NCBI GenBank assembly: GCA_016714015.1
Contig: JADJNZ010000006.1
Location: forward strand, 372,001 to 436,000
DNA length: 64,000 nt
From: Gemmatimonadota bacterium
Lineage (GTDB): Bacteria; Gemmatimonadota; Gemmatimonadetes; Gemmatimonadales; Gemmatimonadaceae
Direction of reading: 5' to 3'
Shown: piece after piece, positions 1 to 8,429 of the stretch
How positions within the stretch are numbered: position 1 is the first letter of the stretch
Layout: the number at the start of each line of letters is the position of its first letter
Position numbers and translations under genes: made by a program
Notes under the pieces: generated by a model
Told to the model about the DNA's origin: nothing
The model's database searches: none
What the model saw: the letters and a program-made list of their open reading frames with translations, nothing else

Positions 1-1
1 T

Positions 2-706
2 GTCGGCGGGCCGAACCTGCCCGGGGTGGTCGTGCGTCCCTTCACCGAGAACACGGCCCAGTGGGCGGCCGGGTTCCTCTTCGCGAGTGCCGGCGACCTC
101 TCGCGCTTCACCATCGCGATGATGGATGGCGGCATGCTCGATGGACAGCGCGTGCTCGACGCGGGCACGGTGACGCGGATGACGACGGGCCACATGCCGA
201 TGCCGGGGCGCGCGAACGCGCGCTACGGGCATGGCCTGATGATCGATGTGCGGGACGGGACGCGCATCTGGCAGCACGGCGGTGCGATCAACGGCTTCGA
301 TGCCCAGGTCACGATGTTCCCGGACCGGAAGGTCGCGGTGATCGTGCTCGACAACCGGGGTGGCGCACCGATGCAGGGACTCGTCGACCTGGTCGCCAGG
401 CGCACGATGGGCATCACCCCGCCGGTGGAGCCGAAGCTTCCCGAGGATCGCGTGGGGACGCCCGCCGAGCGCGCGCTCGTGGCGGGGACCTACGCGATGG
501 GATCGACGAAGGTGCAGATCGTGGAGGAGAACGGCGCGCTCGTCTTCATCCAGGGCGACAAGGCCGCAGTGAAGCTCGTCGGCGAGGACCGGATCGCGGT
601 GATCGACCCCGATGGGACGCGCACCCTCCTCTGGCTGGTGCGCGGCGCGCGTGGTCGCGTCGACTTTCTGCACATGTCGCTCCGCTCGCTCGCGCGACAG
701 CCATAG
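2..706 (+). CDS. Serine hydrolase, beta-lactamase family, C-terminal part (5' end outside window)
   Basis: This is the C-terminal ~234 residues of a class C beta-lactamase-like serine hydrolase (PF00144 type). The frame is open from base 2, and the GTG at 26 is only an internal codon, so the start lies outside the window. Visible family marks are AAGFLFASAGDLSRF (the usual stretch after the active site) and QHGGAINGFDAQ, which carries the HGG/KTG-like third motif. The SxxK nucleophile motif would be upstream and cannot be seen. A small beta-rich tail follows (from about base 440). Such proteins are usually periplasmic esterases, peptidases or D-Ala-D-Ala hydrolases; the substrate cannot be told. 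It is convergent with the peroxidase gene, with about 20 bases between stops. Confidence 0.8.
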   Translation, partial: VGGPNLPGVVVRPFTENTAQWAAGFLFASAGDLSRFTIAMMDGGMLDGQRVLDAGTVTRMTTGHMPMPGRANARYGHGLMIDVRDGTRIWQHGGAINGFDAQVTMFPDRKVAVIVLDNRGGAPMQGLVDLVARRTMGITPPVEPKLPEDRVGTPAERALVAGTYAMGSTKVQIVEENGALVFIQGDKAAVKLVGEDRIAVIDPDGTRTLLWLVRGARGRVDFLHMSLRSLARQP

Positions 707-725
707 CGGTCGCCGCGGCGCCCCG

Positions 726-1904
726 TCACCGCCGGAAGGGATCCGCGAAGCGCGGGTCGGTGATCACCGAGGAGTCGCGCAACGTCCGAAGGAACGCGAC
801 CAGCGCGGCCTTGTCCGGTGCACTCAGGCCAAGGCGGCGCGGGGCGCCGCTCGGGAGTCGCAGGCGCGGATCGAGCGCCGGGCCGACCTTCACGCCGGCG
901 TCGTAGAAGTCCACGACCTCCTCGAGCGTCGCGAAACGGCCGTCGTGCATGTAGCGCGTGCCCATCCCGACGGTCTTGAGGGACGGCGACCGGAAGATCC
1001 GCGTCTCCGCGCTGTCGAGTCCGTTGCTGAGCGAGAGGCCGTCGAGTGAGAAGCTCGGTGGCCGATGGCAGCCGGCGCAGCCGGTCCCCCCGGCACCGAC
1101 CGGCTGCATGAAGAGCGCCGCTCCGCGATTCTCCTCGTCGGTCAGGCCGGGGAGCGGCTGCGCGAACGGCGGGCCACCGTTCACCGCGGCGATCGCGACA
1201 TCCCACTTGCTCTGCGTGGACACGATGCTGCGCACGTACTGCGCGAGGGCGCGCTGGACTCGGTCCTGCGTCACGCTCGCGTCGCCGAAGGCGAGCGTGA
1301 AGAGCCGCGCGTAGTACGGCGCGGCGACCACCTTCGCGAGCGCCGCCGCGAGCCCGCCATGCGCGCCGTCGAATCCCATCTCGGTGGCATCCTGGATGGG
1401 CATCACGACCTGCGCCTCGAGCGTCGGCGCGCGGCGGTCCCAGAACTGGAAGCCGTTCTCGTTGAAGCGCGCGTTCGCCAGCCGCATCGCGTGCGCGCCG
1501 GTGCGGCCGGTGCGCTCGAAGCCGAGACTGAAGCGCGCGGTGTCACCGAACGCGAGGGACTGCGCGTGGCAGCCCGCACAGGAGAGCGAGTCGTTGCGGC
1601 TGAGCTTGCGCTCGAAGAACAGCACGCGACCGAGCGTCGCTCCCGCATCGGTGATGGGCGCACCGATGGTGCGATCCTCGCGCTGCAGCACGGGCGGCGC
1701 GAAGGTCGCCGGCAACGCGACGGCGTAGCTCGGGAGCGCGGTCGGGTCGATCCGCAACGCCGCCACGACCGCGCCGTTCCCGACGGTGTCGAGCACAGGC
1801 GTCGGCGTGACGACCGGCGCGGTGAGATCGGCGCCAGTGCCCTCGCCGCAGGCGGCGAGGACGAGGAGCATCGAGAGGGCGCGTCGGGTCTGGCGGTTCG
1901 TCAC
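726..1904 (-). CDS. Di-haem cytochrome c peroxidase (MauG/CCP family) lipoprotein
   Basis: A 392-residue periplasmic di-haem c-type peroxidase of the CCP/MauG family, which reduces H2O2 with electrons from a small cytochrome or copper protein. Two CAGCH haem c motifs are visible, with cysteines near residues 109/112 and 276/279. LGRVLFFERKLSRNDSLSC and ANARFNENGFQFWDRR are typical of the family. I chose the GTG at 1904 because AAGGA lies just upstream (CAAGGACCAGCCGTG) and the protein then opens with a lipoprotein signal, SMLLVLAACG, Cys being residue 19. A longer reading to 2009 would run into the upstream gene. The substrate could be peroxide or a protein side chain, as in MauG. Confidence 0.9.
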   Translation of the reverse strand: MTNRQTRRALSMLLVLAACGEGTGADLTAPVVTPTPVLDTVGNGAVVAALRIDPTALPSYAVALPATFAPPVLQREDRTIGAPITDAGATLGRVLFFERKLSRNDSLSCAGCHAQSLAFGDTARFSLGFERTGRTGAHAMRLANARFNENGFQFWDRRAPTLEAQVVMPIQDATEMGFDGAHGGLAAALAKVVAAPYYARLFTLAFGDASVTQDRVQRALAQYVRSIVSTQSKWDVAIAAVNGGPPFAQPLPGLTDEENRGAALFMQPVGAGGTGCAGCHRPPSFSLDGLSLSNGLDSAETRIFRSPSLKTVGMGTRYMHDGRFATLEEVVDFYDAGVKVGPALDPRLRLPSGAPRRLGLSAPDKAALVAFLRTLRDSSVITDPRFADPFRR

Positions 1905-1950
1905 GGCTGGTCCTTGGGGTTTCGGGTCAGACGCGCGCCGGGATGCATCG

Positions 1951-3435
1951 TTAACGATACGTCTCGAAGAAGCCGGTGCCCTCGCCACGGACCACCTGTC
2001 CTCCCACACGACCGGAGATGCGCGCCATCCCCTTCATCTGGACGAACCATGGACGCGCGCGCCGCCCGGACGCCTGTCCGCGCCGGTCGAGCCGCACGTC
2101 GCTCGCCACCGCGTCCTCGATCTCGAGCGCGATCCGCAGCGTGTCACCGTCGCGCGCGTCGAACAGTACCGCGCGCGACGGGACACGGAGCACGCCGCCG
2201 GGGATGCGTACGCTCCGTCCCTCCTCGTACGCGATGCTGTCGGGCCGGAAGAGCGCACGGAACCCGAGCGAGTCGACGAGGTAGACGAACAGCTTCTCCC
2301 GCACGTCCTCGGCGCCCTCGCGCGCGACGCGACCATAGAGGAGCGAATAGCTCCCGGCCCGCGCCGCTCCCCATTCCCACTGCACGTCGCGCCAGACGCC
2401 CCAGTTGTGATCGTGATACGATTGCGCCGCCTCGAAGCGCTCGCAGCGGCCCGCGATGCAGAGTTCGCCATCGGCCTCGGCGCGGAGGGCCGGCACCGCG
2501 TATCCGCTCACGAGCGCGTCCCCACCGATGGAGGTGCCGGGGAAGTACGCCCCGGGGGCAGGCGTCACGGTGAGCACGATCGTCGCGCTCGCACCGGTCC
2601 CCTCCTCACGCGCCGTGGCCGTCACCCGGTACCGGCCGTCGGGAAGCACCTGTACGCTGTCGCCGCCCAACGCGAGGTCCGCGCGCGCGGTGTCGAGCGA
2701 CACGTCCCGCGGGAGCACGACCCGCGTGAATCGACGCGCGGGCCGCCCCTCCTCGTGCACGGTGAGTAGCACCTGTCCGCCCCATTCGCCCGAGGGAACG
2801 TCACCGCCGACGGCGAGCGTGAGGAAGGCCCACCGCTTGCGGTCGGCCGAGAGGACGTTGAAGTAGTGCCACTCCCCCCACGTCCGACGTTCCTCGTCCG
2901 CGATCCCCGCGGGTGTGACGTGGAACCGGTCGATCTCGTGTCGCAACTCGGCGAGGGTCGGAGCCAACCACCGACGATCGGAGTCGTCGTCCTCCCACGC
3001 GCCGGCGACGATGGTCGGCGCGGCGCCCACGAGGCGCGTCGCCGAGGGGATCTCGCCGATCGCGCGCACGGGGAACTCACCGCTCGCGGTCCGCACGTAG
3101 AGCAGCACGCCATCCGTCTGGGGCGCGACGGCCGTGACCCGATCGGCGAGCCGCGGGGCGCCGAGCAACTGCCGATGCACGAACCGCGCGTTGGGGATCG
3201 CCACGAACATCCCGCCGACGCCACCGGTCTTCATGACCTCGAGGTCGAGCCCTTCGGGGAGCACGGTCACGTCGCCGCCGCCGACGAGCTTCTCGTCCTT
3301 CGACTGCAGGACCATCGCCTCGCCGATCGCGAGCAGCGTGATCATCACGCCGACGCCGAGCCCGAATCCCCCGAGCAGGAAGAACGACCGCCAGGGACGG
3401 TCGAGCAGGCCGCGCAGCGCGAGGCGCGTGATCAC
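1951..3435 (-). CDS. FtsX-type permease N-terminal half fused to a CrtC/AttH-like lipocalin domain
   Basis: A 494-residue fusion. Residues 1-45 (MITRLALRGLLDRPWRSFF, then a hydrophobic helix at about 17-40) and the next ~100 residues look like the first membrane helix and start of the periplasmic domain of a MacB/FtsX permease. From about residue 150 the protein resembles the CrtC/AttH lipocalin-like family: YHDHNWGVW at 340 and a W-rich core, with two Cys in GELCIAGRCERF that could form a disulphide. AttH-type proteins accompany AttEFG ABC transporters and probably handle a lipid-like ligand. The start overlaps the ATPase stop by four bases, so it is the last gene of the operon. The fusion is unusual. 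The ligand is unknown. Confidence 0.75.
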   Translation of the reverse strand: MITRLALRGLLDRPWRSFFLLGGFGLGVGVMITLLAIGEAMVLQSKDEKLVGGGDVTVLPEGLDLEVMKTGGVGGMFVAIPNARFVHRQLLGAPRLADRVTAVAPQTDGVLLYVRTASGEFPVRAIGEIPSATRLVGAAPTIVAGAWEDDDSDRRWLAPTLAELRHEIDRFHVTPAGIADEERRTWGEWHYFNVLSADRKRWAFLTLAVGGDVPSGEWGGQVLLTVHEEGRPARRFTRVVLPRDVSLDTARADLALGGDSVQVLPDGRYRVTATAREEGTGASATIVLTVTPAPGAYFPGTSIGGDALVSGYAVPALRAEADGELCIAGRCERFEAAQSYHDHNWGVWRDVQWEWGAARAGSYSLLYGRVAREGAEDVREKLFVYLVDSLGFRALFRPDSIAYEEGRSVRIPGGVLRVPSRAVLFDARDGDTLRIALEIEDAVASDVRLDRRGQASGRRARPWFVQMKGMARISGRVGGQVVRGEGTGFFETYR

Positions 3436-4181
3436 CGCGCGGGGTCCTCGAGCGGCCGCTTCACCACGTCGTCCACGATCGCGCCGTCGCGCATGTGCAC
3501 CACGCGCCGCGCCGCGCCCGCGAGCTCCTCATCGTGCGTCACCGTCACGATCGTCGTGCCGTCGCGGTTCAGGCGGTCGAGCAACGCGATCATCTCGGTG
3601 CCGGTCCGGGCGTCGAGTTCGCCGGTGGGCTCGTCGGCGAGCAGCAGCGCCGGACGATTGGCGAGCGCGCGCGCGATCGCGACGCGCTGCTGTTCCCCGC
3701 CCGAGAGCTGGAAGGGCCGGTGGTCCGCGCGCTGACCGAGCCCCACGTACGCCAGGAGTTCGCGCGCGCGCGCTTCCCGCGCCGCGCGCGGCCCCTTCGC
3801 CTCGCTCATCGGCAGCTCGACGTTCTCGGCGGCGGTGAGCGTGGGCATGAGATAGAACCGCTGGAAGACGAACCCCACGCCGGTCAGCCGGAACCGCGTC
3901 GCCGCCGCATCCCCGAGGCGCGCGACATCCTCGCCGCGGATCTCGATCCGCCCGGCACTCGGCCGGTCGATCGCGCCGAGCAGGTTCAGCAGCGTCGACT
4001 TGCCGCAACCCGACGGACCGACGATCGCGACCCACTCCCCTTCGCGCACGTCGAGCGACAGCCCGCGCACCGCCTGCACCGGTACGCCCGCCACGGGATA
4101 CTCCCGCCGCACGTCGCGCGCGGAGAGGACGAGCGGCCGCACATCGGCGGCCCGCGACGAGGACGCGTGCGGATCGGTCAT
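3432..4181 (-). CDS. ABC transporter ATP-binding protein (MacB/LolD/AttE type)
   Basis: A 249-residue ABC ATPase that would power the neighbouring FtsX-type permeases. Visible motifs: Walker A GPSGCGKS (55-62), Q-loop region GFVFQRFYLMPTLTAAENV, signature LSGGEQQR (159-166), Walker B LLLADEPTGELD (179-190) and switch histidine TVTHDEE. The sequence matches the MacB/LolD/FtsE class, which uses mechanotransmission rather than a classical channel. The ATG at 4181 gives ATGA overlap with the upstream permease stop, and its own stop overlaps the CrtC-fusion start by four bases, so all four genes are translationally coupled. The substrate is unknown; an AttEFGH-like envelope lipid or peptide exporter is the nearest guess. 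Confidence 0.93.
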   Translation of the reverse strand: MTDPHASSSRAADVRPLVLSARDVRREYPVAGVPVQAVRGLSLDVREGEWVAIVGPSGCGKSTLLNLLGAIDRPSAGRIEIRGEDVARLGDAAATRFRLTGVGFVFQRFYLMPTLTAAENVELPMSEAKGPRAAREARARELLAYVGLGQRADHRPFQLSGGEQQRVAIARALANRPALLLADEPTGELDARTGTEMIALLDRLNRDGTTIVTVTHDEELAGAARRVVHMRDGAIVDDVVKRPLEDPAR

Positions 4182-5371
4182 GCCACCGCCTCCTCGCGCA
4201 GCGTCTGCGCGATGGGGAGCGTCGCGGCGCGCCAGGCCGGCCAGGCACCCGCGGCGATGCCGCAGAGCACGAGCAGGCCGAGCGAACGGAAGGCCGCGCT
4301 CGGTTCGAAGAGGAAGAAGTCGAAGGCCGCCGGGAGTCCCGGGAAGGCCGCGAGGATGCCGTTGAGCCAGCGGGCCGTGACGAGCCCGAGCCCGACGCCG
4401 AGCGTCGCGCCGACGAGCGAGAGCGCGACGCCCTCCGCCATCACCTGCGCGACGATCCGCCACCGCGCCACGCCGATCGCGCGCATCACCGCGATCTCGC
4501 CGAGGCGCTCGTTCACCGAGACGGTGACGAGCGTGGTGACGAGGAGGAAGCCGACCGCCAGCGAGACCGACGCGAGGATGAACGCGAGCTGGCGGAAGTA
4601 GCTGAGGCGCTCATCGACGAACTTGAGGGCCGCGGCCGTCGAGAGCGCGCTGATGCGGGGATCGCTCGCCTCCAGCCGGCGGCGCACCGCCTCGATCGCC
4701 GCCCCCTCGCGCGTCGCGACGAGCATCACCGACGCGCGGTCGCGCAGCGCGTCGCCACCCATCGCCTGCACCGTGCCGATGCGGAGCGCGGCGGCGCGCT
4801 CGCCGCCGGCGAGCATGACGAAGCGCCCGCGCCCGACGATGCGCACCGTGCGCGTTCCGCGGAGCCTGCGCATCTGCGGCTCCCACCCTTGGGCGACCTC
4901 GACCGTGTCCCCGAGCGCGTGCCCGGTCGCCGCGAGCCAGGCACCGTTCACCACCATCTCGTCGTCGGCCGCGATCTCGCGCCCCTCGGCGAGCACGTAG
5001 TCGCCCTGCACCTCGGGCCGGAGTCCGAGGAGGAACCCCGCCGTGACCGAGTCGTCGGCGGCGCGGCGCGTGAAGATCCGGGTGCCGAGCAACGGCGCGA
5101 CCCGCACCACGTCGGGATCGGCGGCGATCCGCTCCGCGAGAGCGGCCGCACCACCCACGGTGGTCTCCGAGTCGAACGGCATCGTCCCGCGTGGCGTGAT
5201 GCGGAGCTGGAACCCCTGCTGCTCGATGAAGCCGCGGAAGCTCTCGCGCATCCCCGAGCCGAGCATGACCATGTCGAGCAGCATCGCCGCGGCGACGGTG
5301 ACGCCCGCCACCGTCAGCGCGGTCCGCGCCCGGCGGCGCGCGAGCGTGGCGAACGCGAGGCGGAGCATCAT
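4178..5371 (-). CDS. ABC transporter permease, MacB/FtsX family
   Basis: A 397-residue inner-membrane permease. It has the standard MacB plan: a first helix at about 17-38, a periplasmic domain of about 210 residues (with GHALGDTVEV, typical of MacB_PCD), then three helices around 265-290, 315-340 and 355-380. The second-helix loop VNERLGEIAVMRAIGVARWRI is the FtsX-domain coupling segment that contacts the ATPase. The start is the first of two adjacent ATGs, giving ATGA overlap with the upstream gene. It is the only full-length permease in this operon. Confidence 0.9.
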   Translation of the reverse strand: MMLRLAFATLARRRARTALTVAGVTVAAAMLLDMVMLGSGMRESFRGFIEQQGFQLRITPRGTMPFDSETTVGGAAALAERIAADPDVVRVAPLLGTRIFTRRAADDSVTAGFLLGLRPEVQGDYVLAEGREIAADDEMVVNGAWLAATGHALGDTVEVAQGWEPQMRRLRGTRTVRIVGRGRFVMLAGGERAAALRIGTVQAMGGDALRDRASVMLVATREGAAIEAVRRRLEASDPRISALSTAAALKFVDERLSYFRQLAFILASVSLAVGFLLVTTLVTVSVNERLGEIAVMRAIGVARWRIVAQVMAEGVALSLVGATLGVGLGLVTARWLNGILAAFPGLPAAFDFFLFEPSAAFRSLGLLVLCGIAAGAWPAWRAATLPIAQTLREEAVA

Positions 5372-6210
5372 CGCCCGACGAGCTCCAGCGGCGCGCGGCG
5401 CACCAGGCGCTGGGCGGCGAACCAGCCGCTCACCACGCCGAGCGCGAGCGAGAGCGCCACGGCGAACGCGACGATCCCCGGCGTGACGATCGCGAAGCGC
5501 AGCGGCGTGGCGTAGACGCCCTGGTAGTGCCAGTTCACGAGCCACGACGCCACCCAGCCGATGCCGGCCCCCATCACGCTCCCCACGAGCGCGACGAGCG
5601 ACGACTCGAGCACCACCGCGCGCACGACCGAGGCGCGGGAGATGCCGAGGAGCCGCAATGCCCCCATGTCACGGCGGCGCTCATCGACCTTGAGGAGCGT
5701 GATGCAGAGCAGGAAGATCGCGCTCGCGACGATCGTGATGATGCCGATCGCCCGGTGGAAGCGGTTCACCACGCGGAAGGTCGCCGAGGTCTCCACTGCG
5801 ACCTCGGCGGCGGGATAGGCCCGGAATCCGAACGCGGCGGCGTTGATGGCCGCCGAGACCGCGGCGGGCGAGCTCGCGGGGGAGGACTGCACGGCGAACC
5901 GGCCCACGCGGTCCCCCGAACCCGCGAGCGATTGCAGGTGCTCGAGATGGAGACGCACCTTGAACTCGCTGCGCGCGACCTCGCTCGGATCCGCCCCGCG
6001 CCGCGTGATGGCGACGATCCGCACCGTGTCCCCCGGCGCGCCGGCGACCGGGCCGAGGACGACGCGATCACCGACCGACAGCCCCGCCGTCGCCGCGAGC
6101 CGCTCGTCGATGGCGATCGTGCGCTCGGGCGCCACCGCGGCCTGTGCGGCGAGCGGACCGGCGAGCACGAGCGAGGCGACGAGGAGCGGGACGCGCGGGG
6201 GGAGGGCCAC
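5368..6210 (-). CDS. Short FtsX-type permease with signal-peptide-like N-terminus
   Basis: A 280-residue protein with the C-terminal part of an FtsX permease: a short periplasmic domain (AGLSVGDRVVLGPV, then DTVRIVAITRRG), three helices, and the coupling loop KVDERRRDMGALRLLGISR. The N-terminus (VPLLVASLVLAGPLAAQ) looks more like a cleavable signal peptide than a first permease helix, so only three helices may remain in the mature protein. I chose the GTG at 6210, which gives a sensible signal; no strong Shine-Dalgarno is visible. It is the first gene of the four-gene operon. The missing first half of a permease may be supplied by the N-terminal region of the CrtC fusion at the operon's end. 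Confidence 0.75.
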   Translation of the reverse strand: MALPPRVPLLVASLVLAGPLAAQAAVAPERTIAIDERLAATAGLSVGDRVVLGPVAGAPGDTVRIVAITRRGADPSEVARSEFKVRLHLEHLQSLAGSGDRVGRFAVQSSPASSPAAVSAAINAAAFGFRAYPAAEVAVETSATFRVVNRFHRAIGIITIVASAIFLLCITLLKVDERRRDMGALRLLGISRASVVRAVVLESSLVALVGSVMGAGIGWVASWLVNWHYQGVYATPLRFAIVTPGIVAFAVALSLALGVVSGWFAAQRLVRRAPLELVGR

Positions 6211-6281
6211 GATGCACGAACGGTAAGCGGGGCGCACCCGTTCCGGGCACGCCCCGCTCACGTCCTGACGATCGGCGAGGC

Positions 6282-6845
6282 TTACTTCGCCTTGAACGTG
6301 ATGTCGAACTGGATCTCGACCTCGGGCTCGATCGGGTTCACCGGCGGGTTGAACGAGACGCCGAACTCCTCGCGGTAGATCGTCGTGGCGCCCTTCACGC
6401 GGCCCATCTTCTTCTCCGCGTCGAAGAACATCAGGCGCGAGGGGATGGTGATGCGCTTGGTGTGCCCGCGGATGGTCAGGTCGCCGGTGATGTTCACGCG
6501 GTCGCCGCCGAGCGGGTTCACGATCGCCGACTTGAACGTGATCGTCGGGAACGAATCGGTGGCGAAGAACGCATCGCTGCGGAGGTGCCCGTCGCGCATG
6601 TCCACGCGCGTGTTGATGCTCTTCGCGTCGATGACGATCTCGACCGTCGAGTTCTCGAGGCGCTCGGCGTCGAACATGATGTTCGCATCCCACTTGTCGA
6701 ACGTGCCGAGCGCGTCGACGAGGCGGGAGTGCGCGATGAAGTTGATGCGCGAGTGCGCCTCGTCGCGGACGTACGCCACCGGCGCGAACGACGAGGCGGC
6801 GGCGAGCATGGGGACGAGCACGAGGGCGGGGATCCAACGCTTCAT
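6282..6845 (-). CDS. YceI-family periplasmic lipocalin-like protein
   Basis: A 187-residue secreted protein of the YceI family, an extended lipocalin fold that binds polyisoprenoid chains. A signal peptide (MKRWIPALVLVPMLAAASSF) is followed by the family pattern: DEAHSRINFIAHSR near the start, ALGTFDKWDANIMFD, LRSDAFFATDSFPTITFKS in the middle, and a beta-strand ending VEIQFDITFKAK. I chose the ATG at 6845, which has GGAG eight bases upstream, over an in-frame GTG two codons earlier. It stands alone between the ABC operon and the metal regulator. A role in quinone or isoprenoid handling or acid stress is common for the family but not shown here. Confidence 0.93.
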   Translation of the reverse strand: MKRWIPALVLVPMLAAASSFAPVAYVRDEAHSRINFIAHSRLVDALGTFDKWDANIMFDAERLENSTVEIVIDAKSINTRVDMRDGHLRSDAFFATDSFPTITFKSAIVNPLGGDRVNITGDLTIRGHTKRITIPSRLMFFDAEKKMGRVKGATTIYREEFGVSFNPPVNPIEPEVEIQFDITFKAK

Positions 6846-6878
6846 GGGCACGGCTCCGGCGAGTGATTTACAGGTGAA

Positions 6879-7610
6879 CTACCGTCGACTCCGAATGAAC
6901 ACCTGACTCGCGGCCGAAGTTCCGACCCCGTGTTCCGCGCCACCCACCAGAACGGTCAGCGGCCCGCCAAATGGCGCCTTGGCAACGACTTGCACCGTCG
7001 CACCAGGGCGGATTCCCAGCCCGTCGAGATACCGCAGGAAGGCCGGATCCCGGTCCGACATGCGCACCACGGTCGCCGGCTCCCCCTCCGCCAGCTCCGC
7101 AATGCTCGGCAACCGCGTCTCGTCCACTTCACCGGAGGCGGTCGGGATCGGGGCCCCGTGCGGGTCGGCGGTGGGATTCCCGATCGCTTCCGCCATCCGC
7201 GTGATCAACTCGTCGCTCGCGGCGTGTTCCAGCCGCTCCGCCTCGTCGTGCACGTCCTCCCACCCGAAGCCGAGCCGCTCGACGAGATAGCACTCGATGA
7301 TGCGATGCCGACGGATCAGTTGGAGTGCGGCAGCGCGGCCGGCGATCGTGAGGCGCGCCCCGCGATACCGTTCGGCGCGCACGAGCCCGAGTCGCGCGAG
7401 ACGCTGCACCATCCCGCTCACGCTCGCCGCCGCGATCCCGAGTCGCCCCGCGATGTCATTCGTGCCGGCGGGCGTGCCCTTCTGCTCGAGCTCGTAGATC
7501 GCCTTCAGATAGTCCTCGGCCTGGCCGGTGAGGACGGTCGGCGTGCGCGGGGCGGTGGCGCGCGGTGCGGCGACGGCGCGCGAGGTTTTGGTCCGCTTCT
7601 TCTTGGGCAC
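6879..7610 (-). CDS. DtxR/MntR-family metal-dependent transcriptional repressor
   Basis: A 243-residue regulator with three parts: a winged helix at about 28-95 (EDYLKAIYELE and GIAAASVSGMVQRLARLGLV), a metal-binding dimerisation domain at about 95-160, and a C-terminal FeoA/SH3-like domain at about 165-240. The metal motif reads EAERLEH. It resembles the E-x-x-E-H site of MntR and lacks the cysteine of DtxR, so Mn2+ sensing is more likely than Fe2+ (inference). A basic 25-residue tail (PKKKRTKTSR) precedes the first domain. No metal transporter gene lies nearby, so its targets are elsewhere or are its divergent neighbours. Confidence 0.92.
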   Translation of the reverse strand: MPKKKRTKTSRAVAAPRATAPRTPTVLTGQAEDYLKAIYELEQKGTPAGTNDIAGRLGIAAASVSGMVQRLARLGLVRAERYRGARLTIAGRAAALQLIRRHRIIECYLVERLGFGWEDVHDEAERLEHAASDELITRMAEAIGNPTADPHGAPIPTASGEVDETRLPSIAELAEGEPATVVRMSDRDPAFLRYLDGLGIRPGATVQVVAKAPFGGPLTVLVGGAEHGVGTSAASQVFIRSRR

Positions 7611-7760
7611 GGGCGGCTCCCAACGGGTGGTAGAGCGTCACGGGTGAGGCGACGCCAGCGGAATGTAGCCGACTGCCGGCCGTCGGGCCCGCGCCCGGCG
7701 TGATTGCCGCCTCGTGCGCGGGCTCCCATCTTTCGCGCCTGCCCTCACTCCGGAGTCCCC

Positions 7761-8414
7761 ATGCGCCGCCTGCTCCCGATCGCTGCCCTCGCCACCGCTA
7801 CCGCCTTCGTCATCGGCGCCCGCGCCGAGGGCGCGCAGCCCGCGATGAGCTTCTTCATCACGAGCGTCGGCTCGGGTGATGGCGCCAACCTCGGCGGCCT
7901 CGCCGGCGCGGACCGCCATTGCCACACGCTCGCCGAGGCGGCGGGGGTGCGCGGGCGCGAGTGGCGCGCCTACCTCAGTGCCGCGGCGGCCGGCGGCATG
8001 CCCGCCGTCAACGCGCGTGATCGCATCGGCGCCGGCCCGTGGTACAACGCGAAGGGCGTGCTGGTCGCCGCGAACCTCGAGCAGCTCCACAGCGAGGCGG
8101 CGATGACGGGCAAGGAGAACAGCCTGAACGAGAAGGGCGAGAAGGTCAACGGACGCGGCGACACGCCCAACACGCACGACATCCTGACCGGCTCCAATCC
8201 GGACGGCACGCTCGCGGTCGACTCGCTCGACACCACCTGCAGCAACTGGACCAGCAACGCGACGACCGGGCGCGGGTTCGTCGGGCACCACGACCGGCAG
8301 GGTGGCGGCGTGCGCCCGACTTCCTGGAACTCGGCGCATCCGTCACGCGGCTGCAGCCAGGCGAACCTCGTGGCGACCGGCGGCAACGGACTGTTCTACT
8401 GCTTCGCGCGCTGA
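7761..8414 (+). CDS. Secreted protein with lectin/endostatin-like fold signature
   Basis: A 217-residue exported protein. The signal peptide (MRRLLPIAALATATAFVIGA) probably ends at AEGA before a Gln. The mature part has a pattern seen in myxobacterial and Gemmatimonadota 'lectin' proteins: GANLGGLAGADRHCHTLAEA, then WRAYLS, NARDRIGAGPWYNAKG, and NGLFYCFAR at the end. Four cysteines are well placed for two disulphides. This suggests a C-type-lectin or endostatin-like fold, but no binding site can be read off. The ATG at 7761 follows GGAGTCCCC. The gene is divergent from the MntR-like regulator. Confidence 0.7.
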   Translation: MRRLLPIAALATATAFVIGARAEGAQPAMSFFITSVGSGDGANLGGLAGADRHCHTLAEAAGVRGREWRAYLSAAAAGGMPAVNARDRIGAGPWYNAKGVLVAANLEQLHSEAAMTGKENSLNEKGEKVNGRGDTPNTHDILTGSNPDGTLAVDSLDTTCSNWTSNATTGRGFVGHHDRQGGGVRPTSWNSAHPSRGCSQANLVATGGNGLFYCFAR

Positions 8415-8429
8415 CCCGCGATCTCCCGC

